The position numbers and the translations under genes are program-made. From Streptomyces aureus (GTDB taxonomy: Bacteria; Actinomycetota; Actinomycetes; Streptomycetales; Streptomycetaceae): 64,000 bases of DNA. This document shows, piece by piece, positions 1-8,502 of this stretch. Location: the NCBI RefSeq assembly GCF_000725495.1, contig NZ_JNZD01000004.1, positions 558,001 to 622,000 on the forward strand. Reading direction: 5' to 3'. The notes under the pieces were generated by a model. That model was not told the origin of the DNA. It worked only from the letters and a program-made list of their open reading frames with translations, and did no database searches. Position 1 is the first letter of the stretch; every line of letters starts with the position of its first letter.

Positions 1-1
1 C

Positions 2-940
2 GCGGGACTGGTGCCCGCGGCGCTGGGCTCGGACGGGGCGGGCTCGGTCCGCATCCCGGCCGCCTGGACGCACCTCGTGGGCATCAAACCGCAGCGCGGC
101 CGGATCTCGACCTGGCCCCGCCCCGAGTCCTTCCAGGGCATCACCGTCAACGGCACGCTCGCACGCACCGTCGCGGACGCGGCCCTGCTCCTCGACGCGG
201 CCAGCGGCAGCCACGCGGGCGACCTGCACCGGCCGGCCCCGCTGCGCGTCGGCGACGCCGTGGGCCGCGATCCGGGCCGGCTGCGCATCGCGCTGTCCCT
301 GAAGCCGCCCTTCACCGCGCTGCCCGCCCGCCTCGACCCCGCCGTGAGGGCGCGGGTCGTCGCGCTCGCGGAGCGGCTCGCTGCACTCGGCCACACGGTC
401 GAGGAGGCCGACCCGCGCTACGGGCCGATCGGGCTCACGTTCGTCCCGCGCGCCACGGCGGGCATCGCCGAGCATGTGCGCGGCGTGCCGTTCCCGGAAC
501 TCCTCGACCCGCGCACGCACGGCGCGGCGCGCCTCGGCCGGCTGCTCGGCGGTGCGCCGCTGCGGACCGCCCGCCGGGCCGAGGCGGGGCTTCAGCGGCG
601 CGTCGGCGCGCTCTTCGAGACCTACGACGTGCTGCTCGCCCCGACGACCGCCGCTCCCCCGCCGCGCATCGGCTCGATGCTCGGCCTGAGCGGGGTCCGC
701 ACCGACCGGGCCATGATCGCGGCCTGCCCGTACGCCTGGCCCTGGAACGTCCTCGGCTGGCCGGGCGTCAACGTCCCGGCCGGCTTCGTCGGCGACGGGC
801 TCCCGGTCGGCGCGCAGCTGCTCGGCCCGGCGGACAGCGAGCCACTGCTGGTGTCGCTGGCCGCACAGCTGGAGGCGGACCTGCGCTGGCACGAGCTGTG
901 GCCTCCGGCGGAATCCGTCGCGGACTCGGCGGCCGCGTAG
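2..940 (+). CDS. Amidase signature family protein, 3' part
   Basis: The gene enters from the left edge, so its N-terminus with the catalytic Lys is missing. The reading frame opens at base 2 and continues for about 312 codons. The first visible residues hold the core of the amidase signature (GSDGAGSVRIPAA), where the Ser of GAGSVR is the expected nucleophile of the Ser-cisSer-Lys triad. The family hydrolyses amide bonds (acylamides, aryl amides, Glu-tRNA amidation) and the substrate cannot be told here. The C-terminal half ends with the usual LGPADSEPLL region and an Ala-rich tail. A different amidase gene begins at the right edge of the window; the two are diverged and are not a duplication of one another. 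Family call is firm, substrate unknown. Confidence 0.9.
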   Translation, partial: AGLVPAALGSDGAGSVRIPAAWTHLVGIKPQRGRISTWPRPESFQGITVNGTLARTVADAALLLDAASGSHAGDLHRPAPLRVGDAVGRDPGRLRIALSLKPPFTALPARLDPAVRARVVALAERLAALGHTVEEADPRYGPIGLTFVPRATAGIAEHVRGVPFPELLDPRTHGAARLGRLLGGAPLRTARRAEAGLQRRVGALFETYDVLLAPTTAAPPPRIGSMLGLSGVRTDRAMIAACPYAWPWNVLGWPGVNVPAGFVGDGLPVGAQLLGPADSEPLLVSLAAQLEADLRWHELWPPAESVADSAAA

Positions 941-966
941 GGGAGTTCGAGCCGTACGCTGTGACG

Positions 967-1185
967 ATGGACGACGCCTCGATGGTCGGTTTGATGGGAC
1001 GGGTCACCGGCACGGTCGGACCCGGGCTCGTCGGCGAGGTGATCGTCCGGGTGCGCGGCGGCGCCGAGCACTTCCTCGCGTACCCGGCCGCGCCGCGGGA
1101 CCGCATCGAGCGGGGCACGGTGGTGATGGTGATGGAGTATCTGCCGCCGCGGACGGTGTACGTCTCGGCCGCGTACGACGACTGA
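967..1185 (+). CDS. Small NfeD-like beta-rich protein next to flotillin
   Basis: A 72-residue protein (ATG at 967; GTG at 961 is also possible). It has no membrane segment and consists of short beta strands with many Gly and Val residues (GRVTGTVGPGLVGEVIVRV and later VVMVMEY). This is the pattern of the C-terminal OB-fold domain of NfeD proteins. NfeD-type proteins are commonly encoded beside flotillin/SPFH genes, and here an SPFH gene follows after about 340 bases. What I see is the beta-rich composition and the neighbourhood; the NfeD assignment and a role in supporting the flotillin assembly are inference. It is too short to carry the membrane or protease parts of long NfeD proteins. Confidence 0.65.
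   Translation: MDDASMVGLMGRVTGTVGPGLVGEVIVRVRGGAEHFLAYPAAPRDRIERGTVVMVMEYLPPRTVYVSAAYDD
1015..1185 (+). other. NfeD/OB-fold-like region of the small protein
   Basis: Residues from about 17 onward form alternating Gly/Val-rich strands that I read as a single OB-fold-like barrel. This is the only recognisable domain in the protein. Confidence 0.35.
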
Positions 1186-1521
1186 CGGCCGCCCGGCGCC
1201 GGACCGCACCGCCCGGGACCGCATCGCCCGCCTCCGCACCGACGCTCGAGCCGCACCGCCCGCCTCCGCACCGACGCTCGGGCCGCACCGCCGCGCCCGG
1301 CGGCACGGGCCCTTGGACCGCCCCGGATCGCCCTCGACAGTCCCTGCGATCCGGGCAGGCAATTCGCCTTGCCAATACGACAGTTGAGCTGCACTCGTCC
1401 CAGGTGAGAGCCGTTCGCGTCAAGAACGCAACAAGGATTCGCCGAGCCCTGTACCCCACTGTCGGCGAGGAGCACACTCCCGTTCGTTCGGTGCCGAAAG
1501 GGCACCATGCAAAGGGGGCGT
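1186..1521. other. 336-base gap before the flotillin gene
   Basis: Holds a two-copy 32-bp direct repeat (1225-1288) in C-rich sequence, then a less GC-rich stretch (about 1360-1500) likely to carry the promoter of the SPFH gene. I see no convincing -35/-10 pair and no small gene with a ribosome binding site. Confidence 0.5.
1225..1288. repeat. Two-copy 32-bp direct tandem repeat
   Basis: Bases 1225-1256 and 1257-1288 are identical except for one A/G difference. The copies lie directly end to end, about 40 bases after the stop codon of the NfeD-like gene. A partial copy seems to precede them. Confidence 0.85.
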
Positions 1522-3009
1522 ATGCCGATGGTTGTCGGCGTCGTTGCGGGGACTGTCGTCCTCGCGCTGATCTTCCTCGTTGTGGTCTTCAAGCTCATGT
1601 GGCGTGTCGCCGAGCCCAACGAAGCGTTGATCATCTCCGGTTCGAAGCATCGGACCGAGGGCCTCGAAGAGGGCATGGGCTTCCGTATCGTGACGGGCCG
1701 CGGCACGCTGGTGCTGCCGGGCGTCCAGGCGGTGCGGAAGATCTCGCTCGACCTCAACGAGACCGAACTGCACGTGGACTGCGTGACCACCCAGGGCATT
1801 CCGCTCAAGGTGCGGGGCGTGGTCATCTTCAAGGTGGGCGACGACTTCGTGTCGATCGCCAACGCGGGGCGCCGTTTCCTCGACCAGCAGAAGATGATGG
1901 CCGAGCGCGTGCACAACGTCTTCGCGGGTCATCTGCGGTCCATCGTCGGCGGGTTGACCGTCGAGGACATGATCCGCGACCGGGAGAAGCTCACCGGTCA
2001 GACCCGGGCCGCGTGCGGCACGGAGATGGAGAAGCTCGGCCTGATCGTCGACTCGCTGCAGATCCACGAGATCGAGGACCCGACCGGGTACATCCGAAAC
2101 CTGGCCATGCCGCACGCCGCCGCCGTGCAGCGTGACGCGCGCATCGCGCAGGCCGAGGCGAACCGGCTGGCCACCGAGGCCGAGCAGAAGGCCGCGGCGC
2201 GGATGTCGGAGGCGACCCGGGACAGCGAGATCCAGCAGGCCGGCTACCAGGCCGAGCGGGACAAGGCGGCGGCGACGGCCCAGATGGCCGGCCCGCTCGC
2301 GGCGGCCGCGGCTCAGCAGGACGTCGTCGTGCAGGAGACACGGGTCGCCGAGCTGGAGGCGCACCGCCGCGAGCAGCAGCTCCAGGCGGACGTCCGCAAG
2401 CCGGCGGACGCCCAGGCGTACGAGATCCGGGCACGGGCCGAGGCCGAGCGCGACGCGCGGATCTCGGCGGCGCAGGCCAAGGCCAGGGAGACCGAACTGG
2501 CCGCCGCGGCCGAGGCGACCCGGGTCAAGGTGGCCGCCAACGCGGAGGCCGAGGCGACCAAGGCACGGGGTGCGGCGGCCGCTGAGGCCACCCGGGCCAC
2601 CGGTGAGGCCGAGGCGGCCGCGGCCCAGGCCAAGGGCCTCGCGGCGGCGGAGGCGACCCGGGCGCAGGGTCTCGCGGAGGCGGAGGCCATCCAGGCCCGC
2701 GCGGCCGCGCTGGCCGAGAACCAGGAGGCGGTCGTCGCCCAGCAACTCGCCGAGAACTGGCCGGAGATCGTCCAGGCCGGCGCGAGCGCGTTCGGCAACG
2801 TGGACCACATGGTGCTGCTCAACGGCGCCGACGGCATGGCGGACCTGTTCGCCAAGGCGCTCACGATGGGCGGCACCGGCCTGGGTCTGGCACGCCAGTT
2901 GCTCGCCTCGATGAACCCGGAGGGGGGCCAGGCCAAGAACCCGACCGCGGAACTCAACGGGTTCACGGCCCCGGTCAGCGAGAAGGTGCCCGTGGAGAAG
3001 GAGGGGTGA
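1522..3009 (+). CDS. Flotillin-like SPFH/band-7 domain protein
   Basis: A 495-residue membrane protein. An N-terminal hydrophobic segment (about residues 3-27) is followed by the SPFH/PHB domain (about 28-200). A long Ala/Glu/Lys/Arg-rich segment (about 205-420) with repeated AEAEATKA-like stretches predicts an extended coiled coil, as in flotillins. The C-terminal portion carries the LNGADGMADLF segment common in bacterial flotillin homologues. Such proteins oligomerise on the inner face of the membrane and organise ordered lipid domains. I chose ATG 1522 because AAGGGGG lies 4-5 bases upstream; ATG 1507 and 1528 are in frame but less well placed. The NfeD-like gene upstream fits the usual pairing. 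Confidence 0.9.
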   Translation: MPMVVGVVAGTVVLALIFLVVVFKLMWRVAEPNEALIISGSKHRTEGLEEGMGFRIVTGRGTLVLPGVQAVRKISLDLNETELHVDCVTTQGIPLKVRGVVIFKVGDDFVSIANAGRRFLDQQKMMAERVHNVFAGHLRSIVGGLTVEDMIRDREKLTGQTRAACGTEMEKLGLIVDSLQIHEIEDPTGYIRNLAMPHAAAVQRDARIAQAEANRLATEAEQKAAARMSEATRDSEIQQAGYQAERDKAAATAQMAGPLAAAAAQQDVVVQETRVAELEAHRREQQLQADVRKPADAQAYEIRARAEAERDARISAAQAKARETELAAAAEATRVKVAANAEAEATKARGAAAAEATRATGEAEAAAAQAKGLAAAEATRAQGLAEAEAIQARAAALAENQEAVVAQQLAENWPEIVQAGASAFGNVDHMVLLNGADGMADLFAKALTMGGTGLGLARQLLASMNPEGGQAKNPTAELNGFTAPVSEKVPVEKEG

Positions 3010-3014
3010 GGCCG

Positions 3015-3030
3015 GTGCGCTGAGGCGCAC
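3015..3030 (+). terminator. Short hairpin after the flotillin gene
   Basis: GTGCGC and GCGCAC arms around a four-base loop, six bases after the stop codon. The stem is short and there is no T-tract, so it is a weak terminator candidate. Confidence 0.35.
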
Positions 3031-3293
3031 GGCACCAGGAGTTACGGACAACAAGGCGCGGGCGTACGGGAGTCGGCTCACGGCTCCGGTGCGCCCGCCG
3101 CCGTCCTGTCGGCGGGCGTGACATCGCCCATCGGGCCTGCGTGGCGCCGTCCTTCCGGCGCGCGTGACCTCTTGCTCCCGGCGCGCGTGGCGCCGTACGG
3201 CGGGCGCCGCACCCGAGTTGGGCCGGTCCCGGAGGCCGGTCGGGCCCTCCGACCCCGGACCCGGCCGCCACCGCCCCGGACAGGGGCTCTACC

Positions 3294-3758
3294 GTGACCC
3301 GCGTGAACGCGTTTAACGATGAGCCCGAAGCCGAAGTCCCCGGCCGCTACGGCCCCACGGCCACCACCGAGGCCGAGCCCCGCGAGGTCGGCCCCGTGAG
3401 GACCGAGTACTCCCCCGCCCACGACGGCGACCCCGATCCCGGCGAGATCGTCTGGACCTGGGTGCCCTTCGAGGAGAACGACGGCCGGGGCAAGGACCGT
3501 CCCGTGCTGGTCGTGGCCCGGGAGGCCACGGGCACCCTGCTCGCCGTGCAGCTCTCCAGCAAGGCGCACAACGGCGACCGCGAGTGGGTGGCGATCGGCA
3601 GCGGACCCTGGGACCGCACCGGCCGTGACTCCTGGGTGAACGTGGACCGCGTCATGCGGCTGCACGAGGACGGCATGCGCCGCGAGGCGTGCGCGCTGGA
3701 CCGGATGCGGTTCAACGCGGTGGTGCACCGCCTGCGCGAACGCTACGGCTGGCGCTGA
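3294..3758 (+). CDS. PemK/MazF-like protein, no adjacent antitoxin
   Basis: A 154-residue protein starting at GTG 3294. The first 45 residues are acidic and look disordered. The remainder matches the PemK/MazF-like fold: a GEIVWTWVPFEE strand, then KDRPVLVVAR, then a strand ending in VQLSSK, and a helix close to the C-terminus. The RPVLVV motif is the family hallmark. Classical members are ribosome-independent mRNA endonucleases neutralised by an upstream antitoxin. Here no small antitoxin gene precedes it. In Streptomyces this type is often a solitary conserved gene, so toxin activity should not be assumed. A second GTG (3303) is an alternative start. Confidence 0.75.
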   Translation: MTRVNAFNDEPEAEVPGRYGPTATTEAEPREVGPVRTEYSPAHDGDPDPGEIVWTWVPFEENDGRGKDRPVLVVAREATGTLLAVQLSSKAHNGDREWVAIGSGPWDRTGRDSWVNVDRVMRLHEDGMRREACALDRMRFNAVVHRLRERYGWR

Positions 3759-3955
3759 CCCCTGCCACCGGCCCCGGTGACGGCCCTGCCGGACCGGGGC
3801 ACTGGGCGCGGGGCGCCCGGCGAACTCGGGACGCGGGTCGCACGAGCCGCGCGTGACACCGGGAAGACCGGGCGGGCGGGACGGCCGGTGAGCACCGCCC
3901 GCGTGCCGGTGAGCACGGCCCGCGCCGACTCTCAGAGGCGCGGAACGCCGGGCGC

Positions 3956-4789
3956 TCAGCCCTGGGGCACCCCGGAGGCGAACACCTGCTCGAAGGCCCG
4001 GTGTGTCGTCCGGCCCGGGGTGCGGTCCAGGATGCCGAAGACCACGTGCTCGAAGTACCCGTCCAGGCGGCCCCCGGCCAGCACCCCGTGGAAGGCCCCC
4101 GCCACCTGCGCCGGGTCGTTCTGGAACACCCCGCAGCCCCAGGCTCCGAGGACCAGCCTGCGGTAGCCGTGGGCGGCGGCGGTCTCCAGGACGCGTTCGG
4201 CGCGGACGGCCAGCGCGGACGGCAGGTCCGCCGCCCGCTCCGGGGCGGTCCGCAGGACGACCCCGGCGTTCGGGGCCGCCGCGGTCAGGAAACCGGCCGC
4301 GAAGGGCTCGTCGAGGAGCCGGCCGCGGTCGTCCCGGAAGACCGGTACGCCGGGCGAGTGAATGACACGGTCCGTGTAGAACGCGTCACGGTGGGCGCGG
4401 TGGTGGTCGTAGAACCCCCGGGCCCGCAGCAGACAGGTGTACAGCGCGGACGCCCGGCACAGGGCCTCCTCCTGGGCCTGCGCGCCGTTCAGATAACCCC
4501 CGCCGGGATTGCGGGCCGAGGAGAAGTTCAGGACGGCGACCGGGCCGTCACCCTCGGTGGTCAGCCGGCGGGCCGCCTCCAGGCTGCTCTCGCCGGTGAC
4601 CTCGAACGAAGTGACGACCGGCGTCACCGTCGGTGTCGCGACCGGTTCCGGTCCGTGCAGGACCGTCCCGGCCCGCGCCGCCCCGACGGCCGCGGCGATG
4701 GACACCGTGCCTCCCGAGGATGCGCGGTAGCCGCCGGCGGCCACGATCTCCTCGGTCTCACGAGCGATCGCACGCAGGCGCGCGCTCAT
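3956..4789 (-). CDS. TIGR02452 family protein, bacterial PARG-like macrodomain
   Basis: A 277-residue cytoplasmic protein. About residues 85-120 contain NPGGGYLNGAQAQEEALCR, which matches the GGG-X6-8-QEE catalytic signature of bacterial-type poly(ADP-ribose) glycohydrolases; the second Glu would be the catalytic acid. Downstream segments (VIHSPGVPVFRD, LVLGAWGCGVFQNDP) are the other conserved blocks of the TIGR02452/DUF2263 family. The expected role is hydrolysis of ADP-ribose linkages. No ADP-ribosyltransferase or NUDIX gene lies beside it, so the substrate is unknown. Start ATG 4789 has a GGGGTGG stretch shortly upstream. It is convergent with the PemK-like gene. Confidence 0.85.
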   Translation of the reverse strand: MSARLRAIARETEEIVAAGGYRASSGGTVSIAAAVGAARAGTVLHGPEPVATPTVTPVVTSFEVTGESSLEAARRLTTEGDGPVAVLNFSSARNPGGGYLNGAQAQEEALCRASALYTCLLRARGFYDHHRAHRDAFYTDRVIHSPGVPVFRDDRGRLLDEPFAAGFLTAAAPNAGVVLRTAPERAADLPSALAVRAERVLETAAAHGYRRLVLGAWGCGVFQNDPAQVAGAFHGVLAGGRLDGYFEHVVFGILDRTPGRTTHRAFEQVFASGVPQG

Positions 4790-5031
4790 GGCGCCACCCC
4801 CGTACGCGCCACGGACGCGGCCTGCGTGCTCTCCCCCGTCGTGCCCATGAACGCATCGTGAGCGATGCTGGTCCTGCGGCGCAACAGAGTTTCCCGGCCC
4901 CGCAATCAGTGCTTACCGGTCCCCTAAGAAATGGTTTGCCCCCTTGTGCGAACCGGCGAGAAGGTCTTGGGTGGAACGGTCATTGTCGGTCCGGCCCACC
5001 AGACCCCGGGCCGGCGGCATGGTGGAATCTC

Positions 5032-5037
5032 AGGAGG
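5032..5037 (+). promoter_or_regulatory. Ribosome binding site fixing the egtA start
   Basis: AGGAGG lies eight bases before ATG 5046. It decides against the more upstream in-frame starts that would add about 34 residues. Confidence 0.8.
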
Positions 5038-5045
5038 ATCCCGAC

Positions 5046-6383
5046 ATGTCCGATTCGGTGAGTGACTGTACGGAGCGACGCCGCTCCACCGTCACCGAGG
5101 CCGAGGTGGACGCACTGGTCCGTGGCATCTGCTTCAAGACCGGTCCGCCCCGCCTGCTCGGTGTCGAGGTTGAATGGCTTGTCCACGAGCTGCGCGGGCC
5201 GCGGCTCCCGGTACCACCCGAACGACTCGAAGCGGCCTATGCCGCACTGAGGACGCTGTCCCTGCGTTCGGCGCTGACCGTCGAACCCGGCGGACAGCTG
5301 GAGCTCAGCTCCGCCCCCGCCGCCTCCCTGATGGAGTGCGTGGGATCCGTCTCGGCCGATCTCGACGCCGTCCGCGCCACCCTGCGCGAGGCGGACCTCG
5401 CCCTCAGCGGCTTCGGCCAGGACCCCTGGAACCCTCCGAGCCGCTATCTCCACGAGCCCCGGTACGACGCCATGGAGCGGTATCTCGACCGCGCCGGGCC
5501 CGAGGGCCGCGCCATGATGTGCACGTCGGCGTCGGTCCAGGTCTGCCTGGACGCCGGGTACGAGGAACCGGGCCCGCTCGGGCACGGGCGCCGCTGGTGG
5601 CTGGCCCATCAGCTGGGCGCGGTCCTGGTGGCCGCGTTCGCGCACTCGCCGATGGCCCGCGGACGGCACACCGGCTGGCGCTCCACACGCCAGTCCCTGT
5701 GGGCGTCGATGGACCCCGGGCGCACCGACGCGCCGCTCCTGGGCGGCGACCCCCGGGCGGCCTGGGCCCGGCGCGTGCTGGACGCGCCGGTGATGTGCGT
5801 CAGAGGGGCCGAGGCCCCCTGGGAGGTCCCGGAGGACCTCAGTTTCCGGGAATGGACGCGGTCCGCCGCGCCACCGGACCGCGCGGACCTCGCGTACCAC
5901 ATGACCACGCTGTTCCCGCCGGTCCGGCCGCGCGGTCATCTGGAGCTCCGCATGATCGACGCACAGCCGGGTGAGGACGGCTGGATCGTGCCGCTCGCGG
6001 TGACGGCGGCCCTCTTCGACGACCCGGACGCGGCCGAGACCGCCTACCGGACCGTGAAGCCCCTCGCCGAGCGGGCGGGGTCCGCTCCGGCGCCCCGCAA
6101 CCCGCTGTGGCAGGACGCCGCACGGTACGGCCTGGCCGATCCGGAGCTGCGCGAGGCCGCGGCGGTCTGCTTCGCGGCGGCGTACGAGGCACTGCCCCGG
6201 CTCGGCGCCACCACCGAGGTGCTCGACGCGGTGGCGGAGTTCACCGAACGCTACGTGGCCCGGGGCCGCTGCCCCGCCGACGACGTGGCCGGCGCGGCCG
6301 CCGCTCGTCACCAGGGCGGATCCGGGCGCCGCCCGCACGCCCGCCCGCACGGTCTGTCCGACGGGAAGGACCTCAGCACATGA
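5046..6383 (+). CDS. egtA: Glutamate-cysteine ligase EgtA
   Basis: A 445-residue enzyme that joins L-Glu and L-Cys to gamma-glutamylcysteine, the sulfur donor for ergothioneine. It belongs to the GCS2-like family of actinobacterial EgtA. Visible blocks are GVEVEWLVHELRG near the N-terminus (metal/ATP-binding glutamates), GGQLELSSAP at about residue 85, MMCTSASVQVCLD in the middle, and HLELRMIDAQPGEDGW in the C-terminal half. It is the first gene of egtABC(D): its TGA overlaps the egtB ATG (ATGA), indicating translational coupling. Identity is supported strongly by gene order. Confidence 0.95.
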   Translation: MSDSVSDCTERRRSTVTEAEVDALVRGICFKTGPPRLLGVEVEWLVHELRGPRLPVPPERLEAAYAALRTLSLRSALTVEPGGQLELSSAPAASLMECVGSVSADLDAVRATLREADLALSGFGQDPWNPPSRYLHEPRYDAMERYLDRAGPEGRAMMCTSASVQVCLDAGYEEPGPLGHGRRWWLAHQLGAVLVAAFAHSPMARGRHTGWRSTRQSLWASMDPGRTDAPLLGGDPRAAWARRVLDAPVMCVRGAEAPWEVPEDLSFREWTRSAAPPDRADLAYHMTTLFPPVRPRGHLELRMIDAQPGEDGWIVPLAVTAALFDDPDAAETAYRTVKPLAERAGSAPAPRNPLWQDAARYGLADPELREAAAVCFAAAYEALPRLGATTEVLDAVAEFTERYVARGRCPADDVAGAAAARHQGGSGRRPHARPHGLSDGKDLST

Positions 6384-7711
6384 CCGGCACGACCGCCTCC
6401 GACCGCCTCACCGATCCGGAAACGCTCCGGCGGCGCGCGCTGGAAGCGCTCACCACCGCCCGCGACCGCACCGCCCTGCTCACCTCCTGCGTGGAGGACC
6501 CCGAACTGACCGCGCAGCACTCACCGTTGATGTCCCCGCTGGTGTGGGACCTCGCGCACATCGGCAACCAGGAGGAACTCTGGCTGCTGCGGGCGGTCGC
6601 GGGGCGCTCGGCGATGCGGCCCGAGATAGACGGGCTGTACGACGCGTTCGAGCACGCACGCTCCGAACGGCCCTCGCTGCCGCTGCTGCCGCCCGCCGAG
6701 GCCCGTACGTACGCGGCCGAGGTGCGCGGCCGGGCGCTCGACGTCCTGGAGAGCGCCGCGTTCGAGGGCACCCGGCTGACCGAGTCGGGCTTCGCCTTCG
6801 GCATGATCGCGCAGCACGAACAGCAGCACGACGAGACCATGCTGATCACCCATCAGCTCCGCCGGGGTCCCGCCGCCCTCACCGCACCGGACCCGGCGCC
6901 CGTCGCGCCGTTCACCGGACCCGCCGAAGTCCTGGTGCCCGGGGGCCCGTTCGTGATGGGCACGTCCACCGAGCCCTGGGCGCTCGACAACGAACGCCCC
7001 GCGCACCGGCGCACGGTCGAGTCGTTCTTCATCGACACCACCCCGGTCACCAACGGCGCCTACCGGGCCTTCATCGAGGACGGAGGGTACGGCGACGAGC
7101 GCTGGTGGACTCCCGCGGGCTGGGAGCACATCCGCGCGCACGGCATCGAGGCGCCGCTGTTCTGGCGGCGCGAGGCCGGGCAGTGGCTGCGGCGCCGCTT
7201 CGGGGTCACGGAGCCGGTGCCGGCCGAGGAGCCGGTGCTGCACGTGTGCTGGTACGAGGCCGACGCGTACGCGCGCTGGGCGGGACGGCGGCTGCCCACC
7301 GAGGCCGAGTGGGAGAAGGCGGCCCGCCACGACCCGGTGTCCGGCCGCTCGACCCGCTACCCCTGGGGCGACGAGGACCCCTCCCCGGTCCACGCCAACC
7401 TCGGACAGCGTCATCTGCGTCCGGCCCCGGCGGGCAGCTATCCGGCGGGAGCCTCGCCGCTGGGCGTACGGCAGTTGATCGGTGACGTGTGGGAGTGGAC
7501 GTCGAGCGATCTGGAGCCCTACCCCGGGTTCGTCGCGTTCCCCTACCGGGAGTACTCGGAGGTGTTCTTCGGCCCGGAGTACAAGGTCCTGCGCGGCGGT
7601 TCGTTCGCGGTGGACCAGGTGGCCTGCCGGGGCACGTTCCGCAACTGGGACTACCCGATCCGGCGGCAGATCTTCTCCGGGTTCCGCACGGCCCGCGACG
7701 GGGACGCCTGA
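6380..7711 (+). CDS. egtB: Ergothioneine sulfoxide synthase EgtB
   Basis: A 443-residue non-haem iron enzyme that couples hercynine with gamma-glutamylcysteine using O2. The N-terminal DinB-like domain supplies the three His iron ligands: His60 in WDLAH and His146/His150 in HEQQHDE. The C-terminal half (about 190-440) is a formylglycine-generating-enzyme-like domain with GGPFVMGTS, GRRLPTEAEWEKAAR and LRGGSF motifs. ATG 6380 overlaps the egtA stop; the reading frame continues upstream inside egtA, but the coupled ATG is the sensible start. The stop overlaps the egtC ATG by one base (TGATG). Confidence 0.97.
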   Translation: MTGTTASDRLTDPETLRRRALEALTTARDRTALLTSCVEDPELTAQHSPLMSPLVWDLAHIGNQEELWLLRAVAGRSAMRPEIDGLYDAFEHARSERPSLPLLPPAEARTYAAEVRGRALDVLESAAFEGTRLTESGFAFGMIAQHEQQHDETMLITHQLRRGPAALTAPDPAPVAPFTGPAEVLVPGGPFVMGTSTEPWALDNERPAHRRTVESFFIDTTPVTNGAYRAFIEDGGYGDERWWTPAGWEHIRAHGIEAPLFWRREAGQWLRRRFGVTEPVPAEEPVLHVCWYEADAYARWAGRRLPTEAEWEKAARHDPVSGRSTRYPWGDEDPSPVHANLGQRHLRPAPAGSYPAGASPLGVRQLIGDVWEWTSSDLEPYPGFVAFPYREYSEVFFGPEYKVLRGGSFAVDQVACRGTFRNWDYPIRRQIFSGFRTARDGDA

Positions 7712-8502
7712 TGTGCCGTCACCTGGCGTATCTGGGGCACGAGGAGAAGCTCGGCACACTCCTCGTCCGCCCCGAGCACAGCCTCTTCCGGCAGTCGTGG
7801 GCGCCCCGCCGCCAGCGGCACGGGACGGTCAACGCCGACGGGTTCGGCGTGGGCTGGTACGCCGAAGGGGACCCGGTACCGGCCCGCTACCGCCGCACCG
7901 GACCGATCTGGGGCGACCCCTCCTTCGGGGACCTGGCCCGGGTGACCGGGACCCGGGCGCTGCTCGCCGCCGTGCGGGACGCGACCGTGGCGGGCGCGGA
8001 CGGGGAGGCGGCCGCGGCCCCGTTCGCCGCGGGCCCCTGGCTGTTCAGCCACAACGGAGCGGTCCTCGGCTGGCCCGGCACGCTCGCGCCGCTCGTGTCG
8101 GGCCTGCCCGCCGCCGAACTGCTGTCGCTGGAGGCCCGGTGCGACTCCGCGTTCGTGTGGGCGCTGGTGCTGCACCGGCTGCACACCGGCGACGCGGCGG
8201 ACCAGGCGCTGGCCGACACCGTCGTGGAGGTCGCAGAGGCGGCCCCCGGCTCCCGGCTCAACCTCCTGCTCACCGACGGCGAGACGATCACCGCGACCGC
8301 CTGGGGCGACGCCCTCTGGTATCTGACCGAGCCCGGCCGCCGCACCGTCGTGGCCTCCGAGCCGCACGACGACGACCCGCTGTGGCGGGAGGTCCCCGAC
8401 CGCACCCTCCTGACGGCGAGCCGCACCGAACTGACCCTCACCCCGCTCAAGGACACGAGCGACGACATGGCACCCGCACAGCGCAAGGAGCCCCGTACGT
8501 GA
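7711..8502 (+). CDS. egtC: Gamma-glutamyl hercynylcysteine sulfoxide amidohydrolase EgtC
   Basis: A 263-residue class II glutamine-amidotransferase-fold hydrolase. It begins MCRHLAYLG, so after Met removal Cys2 is the N-terminal nucleophile. It removes the gamma-glutamyl group from the EgtB product. HNGAVLGW and GDALWYLTEPGRRTVVASEP are the conserved blocks of the fold. TGATG overlap with egtB and a GTGA overlap with a short downstream ORF indicate coupled translation. The final C-S lyase step (EgtE) is not encoded next to it. Confidence 0.95.
   Translation: MCRHLAYLGHEEKLGTLLVRPEHSLFRQSWAPRRQRHGTVNADGFGVGWYAEGDPVPARYRRTGPIWGDPSFGDLARVTGTRALLAAVRDATVAGADGEAAAAPFAAGPWLFSHNGAVLGWPGTLAPLVSGLPAAELLSLEARCDSAFVWALVLHRLHTGDAADQALADTVVEVAEAAPGSRLNLLLTDGETITATAWGDALWYLTEPGRRTVVASEPHDDDPLWREVPDRTLLTASRTELTLTPLKDTSDDMAPAQRKEPRT

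Noticed and set aside
3156..3293. GCGCGCGTG-containing short repeats upstream of the PemK-like gene as a toxin-antitoxin operator or small antitoxin gene
   Set aside because: The repeats are short and irregular, and no frame of plausible antitoxin size with a ribosome binding site exists there.
6107..6379. Upstream extension of EgtB by 91 residues
   Set aside because: The extension lies inside egtA in another frame; ATG 6380 overlaps the egtA stop and gives the family length.
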